From: Pararge aegeria
Taxonomy: Eukaryota; Arthropoda; Insecta; Lepidoptera; Nymphalidae
Assembly (NCBI RefSeq): GCF_905163445.1
Contig: NC_053185.1
Coordinates: 13,286,001 to 13,350,000, forward strand
Length of the DNA stretch: 64,000 nucleotides
Direction of reading: 5' to 3'
In this document: positions 36,351 through 47,645 of the stretch, one piece after another
Position numbering within the stretch: position 1 is the stretch's first letter
How the letters are laid out: each line of letters starts with the position of its first letter
The notes under the pieces: model-generated
What the model saw: the letters and a program-made list of their open reading frames with translations, nothing else
Databases searched by the model: none
Told to the model about the DNA's origin: nothing
Program-made: the position numbers and the translations under genes

Positions 36351-37729
36351 AGCATAACGGACGAATTGTGAAAAAAGCTCTACCTTAAGTTCACATATCT
36401 GAGTCAAAAGTTCTGAATGCATGAACATTCATATTGAACGGTAATTATAGTTTAATCGTCTAACATCTCATTGCGCTATTTTTAAAACAGATCTTTCAAT
36501 TGGAATTTTTGTATTTATGTTCATAATATGGGTTCCTGTTATTATCAGTGCTGCCATATCTCGAAAAACCACGAGACATCAGTAATAATATTACGAAAGT
36601 TTAATATCCTGGCCCGCAACTCCAATCGACTGCGGTCATCAGAGAAGCCCCCAGAATATAAAAATGAACAATTTGAGCTACATAATAATATTGTGAATTT
36701 TGAATACGGTAACGTGCGGTGAATTGTTTTTTAAGGAGTTACGCAGACAAGCCGCGATATTTTCAATTTCACGAAACAATTATTCCGCCATGTCATCAAT
36801 CGGATTCCCGCTTTGATTGCGCGGCAAATTCGTTTTGTTTGGACACAAAAATTGCAATATAAAGAGCTGCCACATCATTCCCTTTTGGTTTAACGTAGAT
36901 TGTTTCCAAAATGTAATATTGTTTGCAATTCATTTTGAGCAGGCGTTTGGCCACTTTTAGTCCATTTATTTTCATTCGATACTAACTCGATATTTTGCGA
37001 AGCTTTATGAAACAACGTGCATGTAACTAAAAAAACTATGCGATTCGACAGAATAATTTAATTGGATGGAAAGCGGGGAAGGGAATTCTGAAGGCAGTTT
37101 AATACGAAAACTGTAGGCATTATCTATACTTGGATACAGAATTAGATTTAAATATGAAACTAAGCCAGCTATATCGAAATTGCGGTGATGCAAAGGAAAA
37201 GAAAAGTACAACCAAATTTAAACTAAACATTTTGGATATGATTGATTCTTTAGGTGTTAATAGTAATGAATAAACATGTAAATGCAGTTTTATTTCTTTC
37301 AATAATTCCATGTATTATAAATTACAGTCTATTTAATGTTTTGATCTTATTTCACGCAGCAACAGAGTATAATTTCATGTTAGCTTTTTTTTAGATAGTT
37401 AATAGGTCGGAGAGTTGTAAATACTACCTTTTACCGGGAGAAATCTGAATCGCAAGTAAGTTATAAATCTTCACGTTGAAATGTCTGAATGGATTTTGAT
37501 GAGGTTTAGTGTTTTGGAACAGTACACAGGATACTTACTTCTATTGTAATAGAAAAACGACTCATACCATAAGTGTTAGTCAGTTTGTTACCTTATCCTA
37601 ATTTCTTGCCGATTTTTAAGAAAGTAGAGATAAACAATAGAAAGTACAAACTCACGTACAAAGCTATATTAGAGTTTATTAGATTTGCACTGTGTAAACT
37701 ATATACCTATCCCAGAAGTGTTTGGGTAA
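36351..37729. other. no gene recognised
   Basis: No convincing coding sequence. The part at 36740-36900 is less AT-rich than its flanks and free of recognisable repeats, so it could be conserved non-coding DNA, but this cannot be judged from one sequence. Confidence 0.35.
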
Positions 37730-37787
37730 AAATAAGGTTTCAACAGATAAATAAGTTATTTCTTATTCATCTGTTGAAACCTTATTT
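37730..37787. repeat. hairpin with 26-bp arms
   Basis: Left arm 37730-37755 ('aaataaggtttcaacagata' then 'aataag') and right arm 37762-37787 match in 25 of 26 positions; loop 'ttattt'. It sits in the middle of a 111-codon open frame, which is therefore probably an accident. Confidence 0.9.
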
Positions 37788-38049
37788 GCATGTTATTCAA
37801 GTCATTGGATTTATGAAGCTAAAAAAAGTTATAGCCTCTTTAAAAAAGTATTTACAAAATGTTCATCTTAGTATCGCAGGCACAGAGCTCTCTTTACGTG
37901 GGAAGTAATCAGACTGCAGCCTCGAGCTAATCTTGATGTACTATTCCTAGACGGCTGTGTATGCATTATTGTACTCTTTTCAGCCTTTTTTTTGTTATTA
38001 TCAACGTTTATCTAACTATAACATTATTCTAAAGTAGTGATTCTTGCTT

Positions 38050-38348
38050 TTTTTACTGGCAGGTGTGTGTTGTCTTATAGGTGAGGAGTCCCGAGTTCAA
38101 TCCCCGGTATGAGCATTACGGGAATTCATAATTTGTGAATTTTTTCTTGTTTGGACTAGTTAGTGAAAGGCTTTTGGCGTGGCTATATAGAGCTACCGTC
38201 CTACTTAAAAAGTCGTACTGACAAGCTTTTTACGATGTTGAGTAAAAAACGATTACGAATTCTTACTACCAATAGGCCCGCCTCCATCTTAGACTATAGA
38301 TGTCATCACTTAAAACTAGGTGAGATTGCACTTAATGGTTACCGTGTA
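38050..38348 (+). repeat. SINE family D, full length but diverged
   Basis: Head: 'tactggcaggtgtgtgttgt' (decayed A-box), then 'ggagtcccgagttcaatccc' (B-box). Body: 'gaattcataatttgtgaatt', 'ttttggcgtggctatataga' and 'taccgtcctacttaaaaagt'. Tail: 'gcccgcctccatcttagact', 'gatgtcatcacttaaaacta' and 'ggtgagattgcacttaatgg'. Together these cover the whole family length of about 300 bases. Confidence 0.65.
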
Positions 38349-39109
38349 GTATATATTTAGATTCTTTAAAACTTGTAATTCTTACATAAACCTTTTTAAA
38401 TTATATTAGGCTCATAAAGTAGTCAGAATAAAATATTGTGACTTAAAATATAAAAGGCTATATACAAAACATATTAAGCTTAATTATCTGTTGTTTGCGA
38501 TCGCTAGACAGTGGTGTAAGTCTGGTTATAACAAATTTAACTTATTGTATGTAGGTTTAACGCAAAGCAACAATTTTTTCTATCAAAGAGCAAGGATAGT
38601 GATATGAAGGGCGATCGAGACAGAGCAGTGGTGCTGTAAGATAGTGTAGGGACAGGAAAGGACCCTTACTGATCTCAGTAGCAAGGGACCTATATAGCTT
38701 CGTCACGTCTATAAGATGTTGGCATTGAACAAGAGATCAAAGGATTTGAACTACTGCATCTCTTCTTCTTCTTAATACTTCGTTAGAGCCAACAGGTAAA
38801 ATTGCTTTTAAAGTAAGTAAAAATATTAGGTACGCAAACGTTTTAGATTTAGTAAAGGTGAGTTATAAATGTTTCGTTATATAAAATTTTTAAAGCCATT
38901 ATTTTAATAGAACGTTATAACGTTATAATAAATTGTACCTAAGCTTAGTCGTTCATGCTGGTTATTAAATTTACTTTTTCTGCGGGGAAACTTTACCGAG
39001 CTGTCCGCGTTGTTGTCAAGTTCGAAGTCATAAATAAAGTGCGAGCGCTTTAGCCGGATGAAGTTAGCATGAGGGCAATGAGAGTTAAAAAGCTGCAATT
39101 CATGCAGTG
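38349..39109. other. no gene recognised
   Basis: AT-rich; a 64-codon minus-strand frame at 38904-39098 has no recognisable domain. Confidence 0.4.
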
Positions 39110-39250
39110 CAGGTGACCAGCGTAGTAATAGCTTATCGGAGTGTTGCAGACCACTAGTATGGCGGAGACTCGAGAGCGCTGTCGCCGACTCTCGCCGCGT
39201 ACATTCGCTATCTCACGCGAGCCGCGGCGCGGATAATCGTCTCATTTATA
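39110..39250. promoter_or_regulatory. CpG-rich patch, possible promoter or 5' exon
   Basis: About 140 bases rich in CG dinucleotides ('ggcggagactcgagagcgct', 'cgccgactctcgccgcgtac', 'cacgcgagccgcggcgcgga') stand out in AT-rich surroundings. No repeat copy is known in the window. A short plus-strand frame from ATG at 39159 runs 26 codons to a TAA. Such patches often mark promoters or first exons in insects, but no TATA box or splice signal fixes this. Direction is unknown. Confidence 0.3.
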
Positions 39251-40108
39251 AAGTTTAGCGACACAAAGCTGTGCGAGTTTTTGATTGAAAACAAACTTAG
39301 AAGGGACAGCCTCATTTGAATAAGTATTCTGAGAATAAAGTGTGGCTTTATGTTTTCCTTTAGGTGTTTTTTTTTTCTCTTTGTTATGCAAAACAATGTT
39401 CCACCTTGTTTAGGTACTACAACACGCTTTATTTTTGAGTGAAAGACTCTTTTGAAGTTAAGCTTTCCTGTATAAATTATTTTATTTTCACTGTATTGTT
39501 TAAAGAGACAGCCTTTTGTAACTTTAATGGTTGCCGGGACTTTTCGCCGCCAAGTCTTAGTTTTTAATAAACTAGAATAAATTTTTGCTCTTTAAATATG
39601 AATCTCGCAGAGCAAAATATAAAAACGGAAAGGTAAGATACTTGAAAATAACATGGGAATAGAATGATTTTTTGTTTCACTGTGTCTTCTAACATACAAC
39701 GCAATAATTATAACGATGATTATGCTATATTATAAAGATATCAAAATAAAATATAAAAATTACCGCAATTAGATATGAAAGCATAACATCACGCTAAGGT
39801 TAGTTAAGTTGGTTTTACCATCGATATGGCAAACACCGTCAAACCCATTTTCGCTGTTTGCTGTACAGTGATTTTTTTCTTAAGGTTTTGAGTTTTGGCA
39901 CTTAAAGGTTTAATTAGTTGGTTATTGGCAATGCTACCTAAGAGAAACCTCTTGACTTGTTCATAATTAGCACCAATTTCCATTCTCTGTTATCGAACCA
40001 CCAGTAAGCACTTCGCTAATACGCCCCGGGTCGCTAATGTATGCGCTCAGTTAGCCGATTCGCGCGAAATCTGTCTATTCAACAGCAGTGACATTTTACG
40101 TAACATAT
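39251..40108. other. no gene recognised
   Basis: AT-rich sequence; a second small CG-rich patch at 40020-40075 ('cgccccgggtcgctaatgta') is the only feature of note. Confidence 0.35.
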
Positions 40109-40109
40109 G

Positions 40110-40280
40110 CCTGTATTACGAAATTCGATTGATGCTATGAGACCGTTGAAACCGTTTCTATTGGCTGAATTAATGGCACTCTTGCCTGAACTGTGAATTG
40201 TAGCCATTAGTACAAGTTTGCCAGCCAATGGGAAGGATTGCAATTATTGCATTTACGGCATCAAAGTTTCGTAATACAGG
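40110..40280. mobile_element. MITE-like element with terminal inverted repeats
   Basis: Terminal inverted repeats are 'cctgtattacgaaattcgat' plus 'tgatgc' at 40110-40135 and the complement 'gcatcaaagtttcgtaatac' plus 'agg' at 40258-40280. The match continues loosely inward ('ctattggctg' against 'gccagccaatgg'). The element is about 171 bp with no coding. A clear target-site duplication was not found. The TIR style recalls non-autonomous hAT or ISL2EU-type DNA transposons, but the superfamily is open. Confidence 0.6.
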
Positions 40281-40283
40281 GGG

Positions 40284-40380
40284 CGATAATTGTGTGTGCT
40301 CGAGCGATTACTGACAGATATATAGCGCGGACTGCAGACACATTAACTGACAAATGTGTGTTCCGATGTGCATCTGACAC
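40284..40380 (+). repeat. 97-bp local duplication, copy 1
   Basis: Runs from 'cgataattgtgtgtgctcga' to 'gtgcatctgacac' and starts 3 bases after the MITE end. Copy 2 at 41054-41151 keeps the order with many substitutions ('gattac.gacaga', 'gactgcaaaca', 'gtgacaaatg'). Confidence 0.7.
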
Positions 40381-40410
40381 AATATGATCCTTATGACTAA
40401 TTTATTGAAA

Positions 40411-40438
40411 ATGGAAATTAGGTGAAGCTAATTTCCAT
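40411..40438. repeat. perfect 11-bp hairpin
   Basis: 'atggaaattag' and 'ctaatttccat' with loop 'gtgaag'. It follows the 97-bp duplication copy 1, and a related 'ttaatttccacattaggta' follows copy 2. Confidence 0.75.
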
Positions 40439-41053
40439 GAGAGACTATCACATGCAGTTTTCGGAATCACTGTCTAATAATGCGACGAAATTCTCCATCA
40501 TTAATATTTGGCGAATTATTAATGATAATTCTTTGAGATGTTATTGATATAATAAACAAGGGTTAATAACATTTTTTTTAATCCAATTAGGCAGCAGATA
40601 GATTTTTCATTAGAATAAAATAATTAAATGCTTCCTACCCCTTTGATCTCTTTGACGCAGTCGGAGATTCTAGGTACAAATCTAGGGCCTAGCCTCGCTA
40701 CATTAGTACTGTACTGTATATTACTAGAACTACGACCCGTGGCCAGTTAAATAAACTGATATTGAATTACAAACGATACATTTTTGGTCGTAGTTTATCG
40801 TATTTTATTTATTTATATTTATTTATTATTAATTATTATTTATCATGACCTGAAGTCGCAGTTAGGCATTTAACTGTATATCGTCGTTAATTAAAACGGC
40901 TAGCAAAGTCCCTTGCAATATAATTAGTCAAAATTAAGTTCTAGTATTTGTCAAAAAAACATTGAGCAACTGTTTGGTCATAATGAACGCAGCAAGTTTG
41001 CCGATGGGTTTGAATTATGTCTAATCAACACTACAGTGTAATTCCACCTAACC
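40439..41053. other. no gene recognised
   Basis: AT-rich spacer between the two copies of the duplication, with TTTATTTATTATTAATTATT-like runs at 40800-40850. Confidence 0.4.
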
Positions 41054-41151
41054 CGATAATTGTGTGTGCTTGAGTGATTACGGACAGACAAATACCGGTG
41101 ACTGCAAACAAGATATAGTGACAAATGCGATTTCAGACATGCATCTGACAC
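41054..41151 (+). repeat. 97-bp local duplication, copy 2
   Basis: Begins 'cgataattgtgtgtgcttga' and ends 'catgcatctgacac'. No MITE terminal repeat is present beside this copy, which suggests the MITE inserted at or after the duplication. Confidence 0.7.
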
Positions 41152-41814
41152 GTACGTAATTATGGTTAATTTCCACATTAGGTAGTAGTAACTGATATTA
41201 TTATGTGTAATTTAAATCCATTAACTACTTCAGATAATATGTTAGTTAAATGATCCTTCCGGTTTTAACCGCTGTGTCTCACATTTAGACTACCTAATTT
41301 AATTTTTCCGCTACTAAGTTTTTCCATGAAATAGGAATCATTGATTTGTTCAACCTAGATTGAGGAAAATCCTTCAATTGCTACAGCTTTTAGTACAACT
41401 CAGCACCGACTTTACGAGTTCGTAAAAAGACGGAACCAATAAAGGCCGTCCATTCTTACAAACAAGTTACTTACGGCTACTTTTAAGTAATATTTAATGA
41501 GTGGGCCGTCCGTCGACACTGACGCTCTAGCACATTAGGAAAGATCAATACCAATCGCTTAACTTATTTAAAAGTTCGTATACTAACGTGGAAGAAAGTT
41601 GGATACCTTTAATTAATATGAAACTATATGTGTGCGACTGATAGAATACGATCCCACGATCGTAGTTGGATGTGTATAATTTCTGCATATAAAATGATAA
41701 TTAGACAGTTGAGAATATAATAATGTATTCAGAGTTAAACACATAGTAGGCATTGTAAATTTATATCGTACCTATACCTACCTATTACCATTTTTGTTTT
41801 ACAATTATTTAGTT

Positions 41815-41990
41815 GCATAAGTGTCGTGTCGGGTGGTGACGGCAGATCAGAATACTGTTGTATCCACCCCTGCTCTTCTCCCGGACGTCATACGAGGTGT
41901 CTAAGGAATAATACAGAGCCACTACTGCAATGACCAATTCTCCAGCTCAGCGTGGTGATTATGGGCAATCTTTCCAATCCGGAGAGTTGC
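41815..41990 (+). repeat. possible retroelement 5' fragment
   Basis: 'gatcagaatactgttgtatc', 'cacccctgctcttctcccgg', 'aaggaataatacagagccac' and 'ttccaatccggagagttgct' resemble a dispersed lepidopteran repeat from memory. No second copy is present here, so the call is tentative. Confidence 0.3.
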
Positions 41991-43260
41991 TCATGCTTGG
42001 CTTAGCTACTAAACTAATCTTGCTAAAATTTGTCACATACATTTTTGCATTTTGGAGGTTCTATGATACTGTTTATTTGGGAAAATCACTAAGAAACCGT
42101 CCTCACTTTTAATCTCTGAAACCTACCTACTGGGCTACCTACTTTTGGACACCAAAACGGCGAGGACGCAAAAGTTATTTTTTTAACTACCTGTAAAGAA
42201 CATTAATTTTACCATGATAACAAATATCCTATGTCTCTAAGGTGCAAACTATATATATACATATATATATATATATCAAATTTAGGCGCGTTTGTTGAGG
42301 TGAATATAAATATCATATACTGAACATGCAGAGAGACTTTCGTATTTATAAATGTTATTATGCATAATAAGATATTTAAGCAGGTAGAATAACTGGAGTT
42401 TGATGTTACAGTTTTGGGCATCTGTTAGATGCTTTTGTAAACATTTTTAAATAAACTCTTCTTGGTTAGTTCGCCGATATATTATTTACCATCATTAAAT
42501 ATGAACATTTTTTGATCCAGAAATATATAATTTTAGTTACATAAAATACTTATTATAAATACGTCCTTTCTTTCAATTGTGTTTTTTTATTGCTTTGTAT
42601 ACGGTTTACAATAAAGTGTATCTTGATTTGATTTATTTGTTGCGGTCTTTCTATAAAAATATGATACGAAATATATTAAAACATACAAATGGAGGAAAAA
42701 AAAATCGGCGCAAGAAAGTTGCCTTTTAAACTGTACGGGACTATTCAACGTGTATTCACTTAAAAATACATCGTGGAACAATCACAAGGCATTGGATTAT
42801 GTGCGGTTTGACGACGCTGCTCATAAAACACAAGTCTTTTATTGCCACCATCCACCTGACCCGGAAGATTGTGGTTCGGAACATCGAATCTCTACAAAGT
42901 TGGATTACTCATCACAAAAAGTGTGAAAGTCGACTTTCTACAAGAGCAATTTGTTCTGTGGACTGTTTTGCTATACCTATGTTTTATTATTTAACCTATC
43001 TTCTTATCTTTGGAGTGTTAAGTAAATAAATTTGTAAAATTATGAAGTTCTATACTAGGTATATATATATGTGATCTAAGTTGGCAAAACTAACTGTTCC
43101 GCATTTACAGTTTTAGTAATTCAATAGTCAGAGGTGAAATTTGGACATAAATCATGCAAGACATTCAGCAGCCAAGTTTAAAATGTACAAACATGGGCTA
43201 AAGGTTAGTTTAGGTGGAAAATTATTTTTCTAAATTTACTGCTCTGTCTCTAGTCTCGTA
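41991..43260. other. no gene recognised; AT microsatellite
   Basis: A (TA)n run lies at 42248-42278. Short frames at 42209-43029 have no recognisable domains. Confidence 0.4.
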
Positions 43261-43261
43261 A

Positions 43262-43345
43262 GAGGCTTAGGCCGTGGCTAGTTGGCACTCAACAAAGAAG
43301 TGCCGCTAAGCGATTTAGCGCTCTGGTACGACGCATGAAAATGGT
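43262..43345 (+). repeat. SINE family D body fragment
   Basis: 'ggcttaggccgtggctagtt', 'gaagtgccgctaagcgattt' and 'agcgctctggtacgacgcat' match the family D body (compare the reverse of 18350-18420). Confidence 0.55.
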
Positions 43346-43654
43346 AAATATGGGGTTCCAATTTCATTAGACTTCGAGAGAATTCACACTTACTACGTTA
43401 AAGGCACGATGTTACAATTTTGAAAAAACATTGCAATGAATAAATAACGGGTAATACAAAAAGGCAAGCTGCAATAATAAAGTTTAGTAGGCAAGCGTAT
43501 AATTGGTATTTTAGAGGCGTCGGCACGCAGAGGGCGTGGTGTGACACTCCTGTGTGGCATGCTATAAGTTTTCATAGTAAAACGCGCGCCAGTAACACGA
43601 TTTCGTCTTGGAATACCTTAAGTACAAAGTAGTGGTAAAGGAAAGAAGTATCAT

Positions 43655-43945
43655 CATCCTCACCCTATTAATATCCCACAGCAGGCTCTTATCACACGAG
43701 AGGGGAGATAAGAGCCCGCCGTGCTACTACAATTTGGGTTGGCGGGTACCACTGTACTATGGACCGATGGCTTAAAGTGCTCTCTGAGGTAGGTACCAGG
43801 AAAACACCAATCTCCTATTCCTTTCTGATAGTTATAATTCTTTAAATGAAATTTTAAGCTAAGTACAATATTCAGTCCAACCTGCGAATCTTAGACTTTT
43901 TGATAAGTAATCAATTATGCTAACCACTAGACCAACGATTTTGTG
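43655..43945 (-). repeat. SINE family C, near full length
   Basis: From the tail end: 'tattaatatcccacagcagg', 'agcccgccgtgctactacaa', 'ggaccgatggcttaaagtgc' and 'tctctgaggtaggtaccagg'. The decayed body is followed by the tRNA-like head 'atgctaaccactagaccaac' (A-box on the minus strand). It lies 25 bases from a family A copy. Confidence 0.6.
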
Positions 43946-43969
43946 TACTGTAATCCTAGTATAAACAGT

Positions 43970-44211
43970 TAATATACTACGACAATAGACACATCGCCAG
44001 CCCCAAAGTAAGCGTATGCTATGGGTATGGTATTACTTATGTTATGGGTACTAAGATAACTGATGAATAATATACATAAATATTAATCATAAACCCAGAC
44101 ATTAAAAAACATTCATGTTCATCACACAAACATTTTCCAGTTGCGTGAATCGAACCTACGGCTTTGGAGACCGAATGCAGGGTCACTGCGCACGGCGCCA
44201 ATCGACTGTCA
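43970..44211 (-). repeat. SINE family A, copy 3
   Basis: 'atactacgacaatagacaca', 'gccccaaagtaagcgtatgc', 'catcacacaaacattttcca', then a B-box 'gaatcgaacctacggctttg' and A-box 'cggcgccaatcga'. It contains a short internal repetition of 'tatgggta.t' at 44010-44050. Confidence 0.8.
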
Positions 44212-44708
44212 AAACATGCCGTCAAAAGTGACTCCATCTCAGTAATTATCACAAAACCTACCGGCGATTCAACCCATATTCCGGTAAAAGTTAAGTTTAA
44301 GCACCTAAATCATCGATAGTAGAGAAAATCCAATTATCACTTGCACAATGGGTCACGAAACAATCTGAACTAAGAAAATTAATCTTCAGAGTCCAGAGAG
44401 CGCTGTCTGTGCAAACTTAGACAATGAATTTATAGTTCATCTATTTGAGCCCATTGGAAGCCGTTCTTGTACTTTCTGCAGAATAGGTGCACATTGTCAA
44501 AGTCACTAATGTACCTACTATATTTATAAATAACTAATAACTGTCCTAGTAAGTTTATTTGTATAATCAACAAACAGACTGATTTGAACTTTCAAAAGTG
44601 CTTATAAACTAAAATACGAAGTGACATAATCATAAATAAGAGTTCTCCACCTATAACGCTGGGCAGTAAACAAATAAAACAAATTAGAATATACGTACGA
44701 TCCGTACG
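44212..44708. other. no gene; short LINE tail echo
   Basis: 'ctgatttgaactttcaaaag' plus 'tgcttata' at 44580-44607 matches part of the LINE tail at 7132-7160. The rest is unassigned. Confidence 0.4.
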
Positions 44709-44880
44709 TAACCTATTAACGTCCCACTGCTAGAACATAGGCCTATCACGCTGCTCCTAAGCGGGTTAGTAGGGTTCTAGTGACTATTGTCATAAAGTAG
44801 TGATTATTAAGAGTACCGATGGCTTAACTTGCTTATCCGAGTCAGGGGAGTAAACACCGCTAATTTTCTAACTATGGCTT
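44709..44880 (-). repeat. SINE family C fragment fused to family B
   Basis: 'ttaacgtcccactgctagaa', 'catcacgctgctcctaagcg'-like sequence, 'accgatggcttaacttgctt' and 'gagtaaacaccgctaatttt' match family C in reverse. At about 44880 the sequence switches to family B without a spacer. Confidence 0.6.
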
Positions 44881-45030
44881 TCCACAGGTTTATACCTCTG
44901 AGAGTATTATGGAAGAATCTCAGGCATACAGATTTCCTCACGATGTTTTCCTTCAACGTTGAAGCAAGTGATATTTAATTGCTTAAAGGCACATAACTAA
45001 GAGGTCTGAACTCAGCCCCCCGAAAGTGAA
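44881..45030 (-). repeat. SINE family B fragment (5' half)
   Basis: 'cctctgagagtattatggaa', 'atctcaggcatacagatttc', 'ctcacgatgttttccttcaa', 'gcaagtgatatttaattgct' and 'tcagccccccgaaagtgaac' match family B in reverse, including its head. Its own tail half is replaced by family C sequence. Confidence 0.65.
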
Positions 45031-45159
45031 CTCTTCACAACAAGATATACTACAAACAGTTAAATAGATACTAATAAATAGCCTGCGTCCACCTGTAGAA
45101 GTATTCTATTTCTGTGCAAACATTTCCTTAAGATTAGTACAGCAGTTAAGCCATGCTTA

Positions 45160-45295
45160 AATCACGCGGAAACGGTTCCCAGGTGCTTTAACGGGATAAA
45201 ATGCTTTACCGATCTACTGGATGCAAGCTACGTATATGCCCCAATGTGCAGTGGTTGAGCCGCACAAAGGTGACAAACAAAACTGGCAGTCTGGC
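45160..45295 (-). repeat. Helitron-related internal fragment
   Basis: 'gatgcaagctacgtatatgc' and 'gcagtggttgagccgcacaa', then 'aggtgacaaacaaaactgg', resemble the internal/5' region of the Helitrons at 14719 and 55686 ('ggatgcaagtgacatatatg' there). No ends are preserved. Confidence 0.4.
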
Positions 45296-46696
45296 AGGGA
45301 AACAAACTAATATAAGCTGATATTAGCTTGGGAAGGACATAACCTATTTGTATTTTCTTTAGTGGTAAGAAATCTTGCAAGAAACGATCTACGCAACAGA
45401 ACATTATGCACTGACGAATAAACCATTACACACTTGTTAGCTGCAAGTATAAATGAACTTTTATCGAATAATATAAAAATACAATCGTAAAGAAGAAATC
45501 AATTTAAAACCATTGAAAAAAATCAAGCGCCCCGTTCCTACAGAGCAATTAAAACGAGTATGACCTTAAAAATCAACGTTATTGTATGCTAGGGCACGTT
45601 CATTCGTGAAATTGTTTGGTTTCTGCTTGTGTTCGTATCATAAATGTTTCACCATTCCCGATGTTAAATCCCGAATGAGATTTTCACATATTGATGATGT
45701 CCCTACATTTCGACCAAACAGCGCGGCGGCGTAAACACATTGTTTGATTGGGGTACACAAAAAATTGAAACTGCAGATAATAAATAGTAATAACGTTTAA
45801 ATATTCTAGTAATATTGATTTTTAATGGAAATACCTGTCAAACTAAGGGTAAGTTCTCTATGTAGTGGCCGCATCCTACGTAGCACGCGTCATTGTCATT
45901 TCGGACCACTAAAGTTATTACCAGCTACTGTCAGCTGGTAATAACTTTAATGGTTGTAACAGCTTTATCAGGGTGACGAGACGAGCGCAAAGCTTACCAT
46001 TGAGCCAAGGGCTCGAACACACTAGTTAAACGTAAAAGTGTCTTCTGTGAGGCTCGGATCTCGACTTAGCATGACGTTTGGTTAGTTTAAGTTTGTTGGA
46101 CTATGGTTGCGTTCCTTTGCTCGTGACTGCCGCAATAACTGTGCCTTCGCTAGCATGAACTTCATCTTGCTAGCGGAGACGCAGCGTTACACGCATCAAT
46201 ACTAAGTAATTAGTGTAAGGGTGAATCCACATAAATTAGACGAGCCCCGATCGAACGTCTCTGCACGTTTTAGAACGCATACCCTACAATGCGCTGTTCA
46301 TACCTGCAACTATGGTTACACATTTGTAATACTGCTACCTGTAACTAACACAATGTTTTCCACTGAGGGTATGTTTTGTTATTCTATTATGATCCTTATT
46401 AATTTGCAGCGGTGAGAGCGTTATGCTTAAGCCACTGTGGTTCGTGGTTGGTTTAACCTCGCATTCAGATTCGTGTCAGTCAGAAGAATCATGTTACAAC
46501 AAAATGGCCAACCATGATCATAAGAGAAACGTACAGGAGTAGGTACTAAAAATAACGTAAATTTTTTTGCTCATACCGATAAAAAGTATGCTTAATTCAG
46601 TACTCCAATTTGGTGCATTTAAATTTCTTGTCTTTTTGTACATCAAGCCTTACGTTCACTTGGGATGGATTGATGGAACAATGGATGTGAAAATAT
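45296..46696. other. no gene; one strong hairpin
   Basis: Frames are short. The hairpin at 45910-45949 is listed separately. The stretch 45600-45760 is relatively unrepeated and CG-containing ('acagcgcggcggcgtaaaca'). Confidence 0.35.
45910..45949. repeat. perfect 17-bp hairpin
   Basis: 'taaagttattaccagct' (45910-45926) and 'agctggtaataacttta' (45933-45949) are exact complements; loop 'actgtc'. Confidence 0.9.
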
Positions 46697-46962
46697 TAAA
46701 TAAATAAATAAATATACTACGACAATACACACATCGCCATTTAGCCCAAAAGTAAGCGTAGCTTGTGTTATGGGTACTAAGATGACTGATGAATATTTTT
46801 ATGAATTATATGTACATAAATACTTAGAAAATACATATAAACACCCAGACACTGAAAAACACTTAATGCTCATCACACTAACATTTTCCAGTTGTGGGAA
46901 TCGAACCCACGGCCTTGGACTCAGAAAGCAGGGTCGCTGCCAACTGCGCCAGTCGGCCGTCA
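46697..46962 (-). repeat. SINE family A, copy 4, full length
   Basis: The best-preserved copy: (TAAA)n tail at 46697-46715, 'acgacaatacacacatcgcc', 'aacacccagacactgaaaaa', 'tgggaatcgaacccacggcc' (B-box) and 'aactgcgccagtcggccgtc' (A-box and end). A 73-codon plus-strand frame across it is incidental. Confidence 0.85.
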
Positions 46963-47049
46963 AATATAAAATATTATTATTATTGCGGTAAGCCCATCTA
47001 CGGACGGATTGTATTCAGGAATATAATATTTGACCAAAGTCATATTTTG

Positions 47050-47645
47050 ATGTCATAAATTGCAAGCTTTGTCCATCTTGATGTATGATGAATAAATTAG
47101 CATTCCTCTCACCGTCCCCGTCTTCAACATTCATCCTGATTGCTGTTAAATTGAACTAAAACTTCTCCAATAAGCCTCTTAATATTACTATTATATACGT
47201 ATACTTCGAGAGTTATTCGTGACATACAAGTATGATCAGTGTTGATGTCTAACGAAAATATATATTATGTGAGCACTGTCCCGCCGCTTTCCGTCATTCC
47301 AGCACGTTTAATATTTTAGGTATTCATCTCACGCCCCGCTTTCAACGGCCGCCCTGATTGCCGTTAAATTGAACTAAAAACTTCTTCAATGCTTCTAAAA
47401 TGTTTCAATTATATTTGTATATTACGAAAAATATTCTTGGAATATTATCTATTTGGATGTATAGCACAAATATTGATATTATCAATTATGTGGACTGTTG
47501 TCCAGCCACATTCCGCTATCCTGGCATGTTTAATACTTCAGGAATTCCTCTCACGCCCCGTCTTCAACGGCCGCCCTGATTGCAGTTAAATTAAACTAAA
47601 AACTCCTTCAATGCTTCTAAAATGTTTTAATTATTTTCGTATATT
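47050..47645. repeat. tandem repeat, period about 221 bp, 2.7 units
   Basis: The core 'ctctcacgccccg' plus 'tcttcaacggccgccctgat' plus 'tgc(c/a)gttaaatt(g/a)aact' begins at 47106, 47326 and 47548, giving spacings of 220 and 222. The last two units also share upstream 'gtttaatacttcagg'-like and downstream 'caatgcttctaaaatgttt' blocks. The first unit is the most diverged. The core occurs again in reverse at 52915-52955. Confidence 0.8.

Noticed and set aside
37573..37908. 111-codon open frame
   Set aside because: A 52-base hairpin forms its centre and would code for mirror-related peptide; no recognisable domain.
42246..42280. AT microsatellite as a regulatory site
   Set aside because: Simple (TA)n run without other signals.
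46882..46962. tRNA gene on the minus strand (A and B boxes present)
   Set aside because: The same boxes head six SINE copies, and no complete cloverleaf with anticodon stem is evident.
47050..47645. CRISPR-like array
   Set aside because: Unit is about 221 bp with diverged copies and no short repeat/spacer pattern; the genome is eukaryotic.
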